Shown: positions 18,537 to 25,503 of the stretch, one piece after another
Layout of the letters: each line of letters begins with the position of its first letter
Position numbering within the stretch: position 1 is the stretch's first letter
Notes under the pieces: generated by a model
The model's database searches: none
Seen by the model: the letters and a program-made list of their open reading frames with translations, nothing else
What the model was told of the DNA's origin: nothing
Assembly: GCA_027451805.1 (NCBI GenBank)
Contig: DAIDIF010000057.1
Location: 1 to 34,288 of the forward strand
Length of the DNA stretch: 34,288 nucleotides
Direction of reading: 5' to 3'
DNA from: Acidobacteriota bacterium
GTDB taxonomy: Bacteria > Acidobacteriota > Terriglobia > Terriglobales > SCQP01
Made by a program: the position numbers and the translations under genes

Positions 18537-19586
18537 CTATCCGGAATGGCGGATGTGCATCACCTCGCCATCCTGCACAATATAGTCCTTCCCCTCCAAG
18601 CGCAACTTGCCTTGCGCCCGCGCCGCCGCCTCCGAGCCCAACTGCAGCAGCTCTTCCCATCCGATCACCTCGGCGCGAATGAAATGCTTCGACAGATCGG
18701 TGTGGATCGCGCCCGCCGCCGCCACCGCCGGCGTGCCTTCCGCCACCGTCCAGGCGCGGCATTCGTCCTCGCCCGCGGTGAAAAACGAGATCTGCCCCAG
18801 CAGCCGGTAGATGGCGCGCGCCAGCCGCGCCACTCCCGGTTCCCGCAGTCCGTAGCCCGCCAGAAACTCCGCCGTTTCCGCCGGCGCCAGGCCTGCCAGT
18901 TCCGCCTCCAGACTGGCGCAGATCGCGCTCGCCCCGGTGCGTGGCGCCTGCAGCGCCGCTTCCAGCCCGTGCCGTTGCACCGCTCCCTCCATGGCGCCGG
19001 CTTCGGCTTCGCTGAGGTTGAGCACGTACAGGATCGGCTTCTGGCTCAGAAACTGAAAGCCGCGCGTTTGTTTCTCCTCCTCCGCGCTCAGCGCCAGCGC
19101 CCGCAGCGGCTGTTCCGCCTCCAGGTGGCCCTGCATCCGCTCCAGAATGGCCGCTTCCTCCAGCAGCGCCGCCGTACGCTGTTTCTTTAAGTCCTTCGCC
19201 ACCCGCTCGCGCCGCTTCTCCACCTGCCCCAAGTCGCTCACGATCAGGTCAAACTCGAGATTGCGCACGTCGCGCGCCGGGTCGTTCCCCTCCGCATCGA
19301 AGGCGCGCAGCACCTCCACCAGCGCGTCCACCGTGCGCAACTGCGCGATCCCGCTGCCATCGCGCAGCGACTCCGGCGTCAGCGTGCCCAATTCGGCCAA
19401 TTCCAGCGTGGCGTGCGTCAGCTTGCGGGGGTGGAACAGCTCCGCCAGCCGGTCGAGTCGGTCGTCCGGCACTTCCACCACGCCCAGCCGGTCCTCCCGC
19501 CGCGCCAAATTGACATCGGCGCGCGTCAGCATACGAAACAACGAGGTCTTTCCCACTTGGGGAAGACCGACAATGCCAGCTTTCAT
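18537..19586 (-). CDS. ychF: Redox-regulated/ribosome-binding P-loop ATPase YchF
   Basis: This 349-aa cytoplasmic Obg-like ATPase is the YchF/OLA1 type. G1 is GLPQVGKTS (residues 7-15). The G4 position reads VLNLSEAE; YchF proteins lack the GTP-specific NKxD and prefer ATP. A coiled-coil insert (~115-165) precedes the C-terminal TGS-like domain with ISFFTAGEDECRAWTV, AAGAIHTDLSKHFIRAEVI and the terminal GKDYIVQDGEVMHIRHS. Length is slightly short of the usual ~363 aa, with normal ends. ATG 19586 lacks a clear Shine-Dalgarno. It is probably co-transcribed with the zinc-ribbon membrane protein 12 nt downstream. Confidence 0.95.
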   Translation of the reverse strand: MKAGIVGLPQVGKTSLFRMLTRADVNLARREDRLGVVEVPDDRLDRLAELFHPRKLTHATLELAELGTLTPESLRDGSGIAQLRTVDALVEVLRAFDAEGNDPARDVRNLEFDLIVSDLGQVEKRRERVAKDLKKQRTAALLEEAAILERMQGHLEAEQPLRALALSAEEEKQTRGFQFLSQKPILYVLNLSEAEAGAMEGAVQRHGLEAALQAPRTGASAICASLEAELAGLAPAETAEFLAGYGLREPGVARLARAIYRLLGQISFFTAGEDECRAWTVAEGTPAVAAAGAIHTDLSKHFIRAEVIGWEELLQLGSEAAARAQGKLRLEGKDYIVQDGEVMHIRHSG

Positions 19587-19746
19587 AAATCGGAGAGCCG
19601 TTCGCCCGCCCGGCTGCGTCCCCCATTCAGGGGATGGTTGGACTGCCCAAGTTCAGCATAGCATGCGATATTCCCCGCCCCTTTTGGGGGCAACCCGGCT
19701 TGTTCATGCCCGCGTCAAAGGGAGTAGCTGATCTTCCATTGCGGAG

Positions 19747-20403
19747 GTGATCATTCTGAACCAACAAGCAGCGGCCACCGAGTCCTGGAGCGAAGCGGAA
19801 GCCATTGCCTTAGCCAAGCGCGGAAGCGCCGAGGCCTTCGAGTTCCTCTACCACCTCCACAAACGGCGGGTCTACTCGCTTTGCCTGCGCATGACCGGCA
19901 ACACCGCGGAAGCCGAAGATCTGGCGCAGGAGGCGTTCCTGCAGCTCTTCCGCAAAATCGGCACCTTCCGGGGCGAAAGCGCCTTCTCCACCTGGTTGCA
20001 CCGGCTTTCCGTCAATGTGGTGCTCATGCACCTGCGGCGCAAGAACCTCCCGGAAACCCCGCTGGAGGAGTGCACCGAGCCCAGCCAGGAGGACGGGCCG
20101 CGGCGCGAGATCGGCGCCCGCGACCAGAACCTCGCCGGCTCCATTGACCGCGTCAATCTCGAACGTGCCATTGAGCGCCTGCCGCCCGGCTATCGCACCA
20201 TTTTCATCCTGCATGATATGGAAGGCTATGAACACAACGAGATCGCCACGATGATGAGCTGTTCCATCGGCAACTCCAAATCGCAGTTGCACAAGGCGCG
20301 CATGAAGCTGCGGGATCTGCTGCAACTGGCGCGTTCCGGCCGCCGCGTTGGTTCCGGCGGTGCCGATGCCGAGGTGGCGATTGAGGCGATTCGCGAGGTT
20401 TGA
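19747..20403 (+). CDS. ECF (sigma-70 family, RpoE-like) sigma factor
   Basis: This ~218-aa alternative sigma factor has region 2 at ~35-105 (AFEFLYHLHKRRVYSLCLRM, EAEDLAQEAFLQLFRKIGTF, GESAFSTWLHRLSVNVVLMH) and region 4 at ~140-200 (ERAIERLPPGYRTIFILHDM, EGYEHNEIATMMSCSIGNSK). It would direct polymerase to a stress or envelope regulon. The start is uncertain: the best Shine-Dalgarno, GGAGGTGA (19743-19750), overlaps GTG 19747, which is too close. Properly spaced codons are ATT 19753 or CTG 19756, so a rare start is possible. A putative anti-sigma gene begins 27 bp after the stop. Confidence 0.9.
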   Translation: MIILNQQAAATESWSEAEAIALAKRGSAEAFEFLYHLHKRRVYSLCLRMTGNTAEAEDLAQEAFLQLFRKIGTFRGESAFSTWLHRLSVNVVLMHLRRKNLPETPLEECTEPSQEDGPRREIGARDQNLAGSIDRVNLERAIERLPPGYRTIFILHDMEGYEHNEIATMMSCSIGNSKSQLHKARMKLRDLLQLARSGRRVGSGGADAEVAIEAIREV

Positions 20404-20430
20404 CCCTAGGCGTCCACCAAGGAACTCCCC

Positions 20431-20808
20431 ATGATTACGTCCCCTGCCGCTCCTCCCGTTTCCATGTCGGGCAGCACTGAGATGCCCACCGCCACCATCA
20501 CCTGCTGCCAGTTCGAGCGCCAATTGGCCGAGTCGCTCACCCGCGCCCAACTCCCGTCCGCCGCGCGCCGCCATCTCGCCGTCTGCTCCGCCTGCGCCGC
20601 GCTGCTGGAGGATTTCGAGCTGATCGCGCAGCGGGTGCGCTCCCTGCCCGCGGTCGAGTCTGAGCCCGTGCCGAACAACTGGCCGCGAATCCGCGAGGTT
20701 CTGCTGCGCGAGGGGGTCATCCACGCCAACGGCCAGGAGTGCGCTTCCACTCCGGCCCGGCGCTCTCCCCGCCTGGTCCACCGCTCCACCTCGCCCCACC
20801 GACGCTGA
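20431..20808 (+). CDS. Putative zinc-finger anti-sigma factor
   Basis: This 125-aa protein has an anti-sigma zinc-finger pattern in the middle: CCQFERQLAESLTRAQLPSA, then RRHLAVCSACAALLEDFE, giving the H-x3-C-x2-C motif (HLAVCSAC) typical of zf-HC2/ZAS proteins. No transmembrane helix follows; the C-terminal half is charged and Arg/Ser-rich, so it would be a soluble, possibly redox- or metal-responsive regulator of the sigma factor just upstream. The start is one of several ATGs: 20431 is taken, and 20464 or 20482 would still keep the finger. Pairing with the ECF gene supports the role; similarity is limited to the motif. Confidence 0.7.
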   Translation: MITSPAAPPVSMSGSTEMPTATITCCQFERQLAESLTRAQLPSAARRHLAVCSACAALLEDFELIAQRVRSLPAVESEPVPNNWPRIREVLLREGVIHANGQECASTPARRSPRLVHRSTSPHRR

Positions 20809-20825
20809 GCCGCGGCGCGCGCGCG

Positions 20826-21377
20826 TCAGTGTTCGCCGGCGGGCGCACGCGGCCCGCGGCTGACCGCCTCCACAATCCGCTCGGCCACCGCCGCCGGCTC
20901 CCCCGCCGCGTCCACCGTCCACGCCGCCTGCCGATAAAAGGGCAGTCGCTGCTCGTACAGCGCCCGGAAACTATGCGCATCGCGGAACAGCGGCCGGTTG
21001 GCGATGCCGGCGCAGCGCTGCAGCAGCAGCTCGATCGGCACCTCCAGAAACACCGTGCTTCCGCCCGCCGCGCGGATCGGTTCCCGGTTCGCCGGCTGCG
21101 CGAACGTGCCCCCGCCCAGCGCCAGCACCGTGCGCCGGGTGCGCGCCGCGCCCAGCGCCTGCACCAGTTCCTGGTGCTCCAGCCCGCGGTAGGCGGCCTC
21201 GCCCCGTTGCGCGAAGATGGCGGCGATGGTCGTGCCCGCCGCCGCCTCGATGCGTTCGTCCAGGTCGCAGAACCGCCAGCCCAGCCGCTGCGCCAGCAGC
21301 CGGCCCACGGTGGTCTTGCCGCTGCCCATGAAGCCCGCCAGCACCAGCGGCGAAGGGATCAACTCGCGTTCCGCCAT
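20826..21377 (-). CDS. aroK: Shikimate kinase
   Basis: This 183-aa cytoplasmic kinase phosphorylates shikimate at the 3-OH in the chorismate pathway. Walker A is GFMGSGKTT (~15-23). Substrate-binding residues are seen in FCDLDERIE and in the GEAAYRGLE region, where FR is the usual pair and YR is found here. The Gly triplet ALGGGTF and the lid Arg (NRPLFRD) are present. The start is ATG 21377, 4 nt after the stop of the upstream ABC exporter gene, so it is the last gene of the glycosidase-exporter transcription unit. That is an unusual neighbourhood for an aro gene. Confidence 0.95.
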   Translation of the reverse strand: MAERELIPSPLVLAGFMGSGKTTVGRLLAQRLGWRFCDLDERIEAAAGTTIAAIFAQRGEAAYRGLEHQELVQALGAARTRRTVLALGGGTFAQPANREPIRAAGGSTVFLEVPIELLLQRCAGIANRPLFRDAHSFRALYEQRLPFYRQAAWTVDAAGEPAAVAERIVEAVSRGPRAPAGEH

Positions 21378-21381
21378 CGCG

Positions 21382-23262
21382 CTAGCTCGGCGCCGGCTCG
21401 CGCACCGCCTCCAGTTTGCGCGCTCCGCCCGGCCGCGCTTCCTGATCTTTGTACTGCAGCCGGTACAGGCGCCAATAGATCCCCTGTTGCCGCAGCAGCT
21501 CCTGATGCGTGCCCCGCTCGCGCAGCACGCCCTTGTGCATCACCAGAATCTGGTCGGCGCGCTGCACCGTGGACAGCCGGTGCGCGATCAGGATGCTGGT
21601 CCGTCCGGCCAGCATCCGCTCCAGCGCCTCGCGGATCTTCAGCTCCGTGTCCGTATCCACGCTCGCCGTGGCTTCGTCCAGAATCAGGATGGAGGGCCGT
21701 GCCGCCAGCGCCCGGGCGAAGTTCACCAACTGTTTCTGCCCGGTTGACAGTCCGCTGCCGCGCTCGCGCAGCGGCGTGGCGTCGCCCAGCGGCAGCGTGG
21801 CCAGAAAATCCGTCAGGTTGGCCTGCCGCTCCGCTTCGCGCACCACCTCCGCCGGCATGCGGTCGTCGTCCATGCGCACGTTGTCGGCGATGGTGCCGGT
21901 GGAGAGGTACGGGTCCTGCAGCACGATGCCGAAACGGCGGCGGAGCGCATGCACGTCCCAGGCGCGCAAATCCACGCCGTCCAGCAGGATGCGCCCCTTC
22001 TGCACGTCGTAGAAGCGCAGCAGCAGGCTGATCATGGTCGTCTTGCCCGCGCCGGTGTGGCCCACGATCGCGACGCTCTCGCCCGGCTCCGCCGCAAAAC
22101 TCACGTCGCGCAAAATCCAGTCCTCGCCTTTATAGGCGAACCAGACGTGGTCGAACTCGATCCGCCCCGGCGCCGCCGCCGGGGCCGCGCCCGCTTCCGC
22201 CGCACCCTCGGGCGCCGCGGTCGCGTCCACCGGCGTGTCCAGCAGCCTGAAGATCCGTTCCGAACTCGCCATCGCCGACTGCAGCGTGTTGTACTTGTCG
22301 CTCAGGTCCTGGATGGGCCGGAAGAACCGCTGCGCGTACTGGATGAAGGCGAAGACGATGCCGATCGTCAACTCGCCATGCATCACCCGCAGCCCGCCGA
22401 ACCACAGGATCAGCGTCACCGCCAGGATGCTCAGGAACTCCACCGCCGGGTAATAGACCGCATAGGCGAAGACCGCGCTGATCCAGGCGTGCAGGTGCTC
22501 GCGGTTGATGTCATGGAACTCCGCCAGCGCCCGCCGCTCGCGGTTGAACGCCTGCACCACCGCCATGCCGGTGATGTGCTCCTGCAGGAACACGTTGATC
22601 TGGGCGACGTAGATCCGGATGCGGCGGTAGCTCTCCCGCACCGCCGTACGGAAAAAGTGGGTCGCCAGGAAGATCAGCGGCACCACCCCCAGCGTGATCA
22701 GCGACAGCCGCCAGTTGAAGCGGATCATGATCGCGATGATCATCACCAGCACGAACATGTCGTCGAACAGCGCCACCAGCGCGGTGGAGATGGTGTCGTT
22801 CAGCGTCTCCACGTCGTTGGTCACCCGGGTCACCAGCCGTCCCGCCGGGTTGCGGTCGAAGAAGGAGATCGGCAGCCGCTGCAGGTGATGGAACACCTCC
22901 CGCCGCAGGTCGTACATTGTGTACTGGCCCACCCACTGCATGGCGTAGGTCTGGCCGAAGTCGAGCACGAACCCCACCACCAGCACCGACAAGTAAATGA
23001 CGCCCAGCTCGGTCACCCCGCGCAGGGCGTTGTGGGGCAAGATCCCCGCCAGCAGGCTGCCGCGCCCCGCCGGGGTGGGGAAGAGATAGCGGTCGATCAC
23101 CACCTTGTTGAGATAGGGGCCCACCACCTGCGTCGCCGATTGCAGCGCCGCCGCCACCGTCGCCGCCACCACCGTCCAGCGGTAGGGGCGCAGGTAGCCC
23201 AGCAGGCGCCGTACCAGCCGCCCGTCGACCGCTTTGCCTAGGCTTTCCTCTTCCTGCGGCAT
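21382..23262 (-). CDS. ABC exporter half-transporter, catalytic-Glu subunit of a heterodimer (YheH-like)
   Basis: This 626-aa half transporter has six predicted membrane helices (~25-330; for example VLVMIIAIMI, LSILAVTLILWFGGL) fused to an ATPase domain (~370-610). Walker A is GHTGAGKTT, Walker B LILDEATASVD with the catalytic Glu, and the H-loop His is in IAHRLST. The ABC signature is degenerate, LSTGQKQ rather than LSGGQ. This pattern is that of the second partner in heterodimeric multidrug/lipid exporters such as YheI/YheH, LmrCD and TM287/288. A Pro/Ala/Glu-rich linker of ~30 residues separates membrane and ATPase domains. It starts 15 bp after its partner's stop. Confidence 0.93.
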   Translation of the reverse strand: MPQEEESLGKAVDGRLVRRLLGYLRPYRWTVVAATVAAALQSATQVVGPYLNKVVIDRYLFPTPAGRGSLLAGILPHNALRGVTELGVIYLSVLVVGFVLDFGQTYAMQWVGQYTMYDLRREVFHHLQRLPISFFDRNPAGRLVTRVTNDVETLNDTISTALVALFDDMFVLVMIIAIMIRFNWRLSLITLGVVPLIFLATHFFRTAVRESYRRIRIYVAQINVFLQEHITGMAVVQAFNRERRALAEFHDINREHLHAWISAVFAYAVYYPAVEFLSILAVTLILWFGGLRVMHGELTIGIVFAFIQYAQRFFRPIQDLSDKYNTLQSAMASSERIFRLLDTPVDATAAPEGAAEAGAAPAAAPGRIEFDHVWFAYKGEDWILRDVSFAAEPGESVAIVGHTGAGKTTMISLLLRFYDVQKGRILLDGVDLRAWDVHALRRRFGIVLQDPYLSTGTIADNVRMDDDRMPAEVVREAERQANLTDFLATLPLGDATPLRERGSGLSTGQKQLVNFARALAARPSILILDEATASVDTDTELKIREALERMLAGRTSILIAHRLSTVQRADQILVMHKGVLRERGTHQELLRQQGIYWRLYRLQYKDQEARPGGARKLEAVREPAPS

Positions 23263-23277
23263 CTCCGCTGGCGTGGC

Positions 23278-25026
23278 CTACTCGACCTGCGCCAGTTCCT
23301 CCTCCAGCAGTTGTTTCTCGTAGAGCGCGGCGTAGGTGCCGCCCCGCCCGATCAGCTCCGCGTGCGTGCCGGCCTCGGTGATGTGGCCATCCTGCAGCAC
23401 CGCGATCTGGTCGGCGCTGCGGACGGTCGAGATGCGGTGGCTGATGAGCAGCGTGGTGCGGCCCCGCCGCGCCTGTTCCAGCCCCTCGAGAATGCGCTCC
23501 TCGGTCAGCGTGTCCACACTCGCCAGCGCATCGTCCAGAATCAGGATGCGCGGGTTGCGCAGCAGCGCCCGGGCCAGCGCGGTGCGCTGCTTCTGCCCGC
23601 CCGACAGCGTCAGTCCGCGCTCGCCCACGCGCGTGGCGTAGCCTTCGGGAAAGTCGGCCACGTCCAGGCTCAGCCCGGCGCGCTCGGCCGGCTCGCGCAC
23701 CTCCGCCTCGTCCGCCTCCGGCCGGCCAAAGGCGATGTTGGCGCCAAGCGTGTCGCTGAACAGGAACGTTTCCTGCGGCACCCAGCCGATGTTCTGCCGC
23801 AGCACGTCCAGCGGAATTTCCCGGATCGGCCGCCCGTCCACCAGCACCATCCCCGGGGCCGCCTCCAGCAGCCGCGGGATCAGCCCCACCAGCGTGCTCT
23901 TGCCCGCCCCCGTCGGCCCCACCAGCGCCAGGGTCCGGCCCGCCGGGATGTGCAGGTTCAGGTCGCGCAGCACCGCGATCCCGTCGTAGTCGAAATTCAG
24001 ATGGCGGAACTCGATCTCGCCCGCCAGGGCGGTGACGCTGGGGTCGGTCGCCGGACCGTCGGCGATCTGCGGCGTCTGCTGCAACAGCTCCTGCAGCCGC
24101 GCCCAGGAGGCGGCGCCGCGCTGCACCAGGTTGATCACATAGCCCATGGCGATCATGGGAAACGCCATCTGCGCCATGTACAGGTTGAAGGCGGCGTAGC
24201 CGCCCAGCGTGATGCGGTGCTCCAGCACCGCCCGCCCGCCGAACCACAGCACCAGCACGTAGGCCACGCCCAGCAGGAACTGCAGCAGCGGCTGGAAGGC
24301 GCCCGACAGCAGCACCAGCCGCAGGTTGCGCTGCACGTACTCCCGGTTCAGCCGCTCGAACTTCGCCTCTTCCTGGGCCTCGCGCGCATAGGCCCGCACC
24401 AGCCGCAATCCGCTCAGGTTCTCCTCCACCCGCGTCGCCAGGCTGCTGAACATGCTTTGAATGCGCTCGAAACGCTCGTGGATGCGTTTGCCGAACCACT
24501 GCACCGCCAGCGTCACGATCGGCGCCGGCACGAACGCGATCAGCGTCAGCCGCGGGTCCAGGCGCCACAGGATGGCGAGCACATAGGCGAACAGCACCAC
24601 CGCCTGCGCCGAGTACATGATCCCCGGCCCCAGCATGTTCCGCACCGCCGACAGGTCATTCACCGAGCGCGCCATCAGATCGCCGGTGCGGTACTGCTGG
24701 AAGAATCCGCCCGACATCGTCTCCAGCTTGGCCAGCAGGTCGTTGCGCAGGTCGAACTCGAGCCGGCGCGAAACCGTGATCAAGATCAGCCGCTGCAGGT
24801 AATTCAGCACCGCCCGCGCCGACACCGCCGCCATCAGCAGCGCGCAGTACTTCAGCAGCTTCGCCCCGCTGATCCCTCCGCCCAGGTCGTTGATCGCCAG
24901 GTCAATGATGTAGGGGATGGACACCAACACCGCGGTGTTCAGCAGCAGGATCCCCAGCCCGAGCGCCAGCCGCCCGCGATACCGCCGCAGGTAGGGCCAC
25001 AGCGTTGTCAGCAGTTCCCAGCGCAT
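23278..25026 (-). CDS. ABC exporter half-transporter, degenerate Walker B subunit of a heterodimer (YheI-like)
   Basis: This 582-aa half transporter has six predicted membrane helices (~18-300; for example LALGLGILLLNTAVLVSI) and a C-terminal ATPase domain. Walker A is GPTGAGKST and the signature LSGGQKQR is canonical. Walker B reads LILDDALASVD, with Asp in place of the catalytic Glu, and the H-loop is ISHRIST. Asp at this place together with LSTGQ in the partner places both defects in one composite nucleotide site, the hallmark of asymmetric heterodimeric exporters. Substrate unknown. Its ATG is 3 nt after the TPR-like gene's stop. Confidence 0.93.
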   Translation of the reverse strand: MRWELLTTLWPYLRRYRGRLALGLGILLLNTAVLVSIPYIIDLAINDLGGGISGAKLLKYCALLMAAVSARAVLNYLQRLILITVSRRLEFDLRNDLLAKLETMSGGFFQQYRTGDLMARSVNDLSAVRNMLGPGIMYSAQAVVLFAYVLAILWRLDPRLTLIAFVPAPIVTLAVQWFGKRIHERFERIQSMFSSLATRVEENLSGLRLVRAYAREAQEEAKFERLNREYVQRNLRLVLLSGAFQPLLQFLLGVAYVLVLWFGGRAVLEHRITLGGYAAFNLYMAQMAFPMIAMGYVINLVQRGAASWARLQELLQQTPQIADGPATDPSVTALAGEIEFRHLNFDYDGIAVLRDLNLHIPAGRTLALVGPTGAGKSTLVGLIPRLLEAAPGMVLVDGRPIREIPLDVLRQNIGWVPQETFLFSDTLGANIAFGRPEADEAEVREPAERAGLSLDVADFPEGYATRVGERGLTLSGGQKQRTALARALLRNPRILILDDALASVDTLTEERILEGLEQARRGRTTLLISHRISTVRSADQIAVLQDGHITEAGTHAELIGRGGTYAALYEKQLLEEELAQVE

Positions 25027-25029
25027 CGC

Positions 25030-25500
25030 TCAGCGGCCCGTGCGCGACCTGGCCAGCTTGGCCAGCGCCCGGCGCGCGTGCTTGGCCCACTTGCCACTCT
25101 CCGCCGCCTGCAGGCAGTGCTGCCAGTCTACCTTGGCGGGCAGGGCGTGCTTGAGCTTCCGCTCCGTGTCGCCGGCGCGGCAGTATGCCTCGGCCGAGTG
25201 CGGATCGTTGTAAATCGCGTCTTCAAACCGCGCCAGCGCGCCCACGTAAGCGCCGCGGTTGTAGTAAAACGTGCCCACGCGCAGATCGTGCACCGCCACC
25301 AGCGGGTCGGGCGTGGGCGGCGGGGCCAGGGGCGGCAATTGCGGCTTCTGCACCGCCGGCGGCGCCGTCCGGCGTGCGGGCGCCGGATGCGCCGCCTGGC
25401 TGCGATCCGGCCCGGGGGCCGGAGGCTCGTAGATGCGCTGCGCCGCGCAGAGCGAGACCAGCATCACCAGCAGTCCCGCTGCCGCCACGCCACGCCCCAT
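25030..25500 (-). CDS. Secreted Pro-rich protein with TPR-like C-terminus
   Basis: This 156-aa precursor has a signal peptide (MGRGVAAAGLLVMLVSLCAA, predicted cleavage before QRIYEPP). A Pro/Ala-rich linker (~22-65, AVQKPQLPPLAPPPTPDP) leads to helical TPR-like segments (~70-150): VGTFYYNRGAYVGALARFEDAI with YNDPHSAEAYCRAGDTERKL resembles one TPR unit. It is predicted to be periplasmic or cell-wall spanning, perhaps a scaffold for the exporter or glycosidases it is transcribed with. The gaps are 3 bp on each side. No known family name could be assigned. Confidence 0.75.
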   Translation of the reverse strand: MGRGVAAAGLLVMLVSLCAAQRIYEPPAPGPDRSQAAHPAPARRTAPPAVQKPQLPPLAPPPTPDPLVAVHDLRVGTFYYNRGAYVGALARFEDAIYNDPHSAEAYCRAGDTERKLKHALPAKVDWQHCLQAAESGKWAKHARRALAKLARSRTGR

Positions 25501-25503
25501 GCC

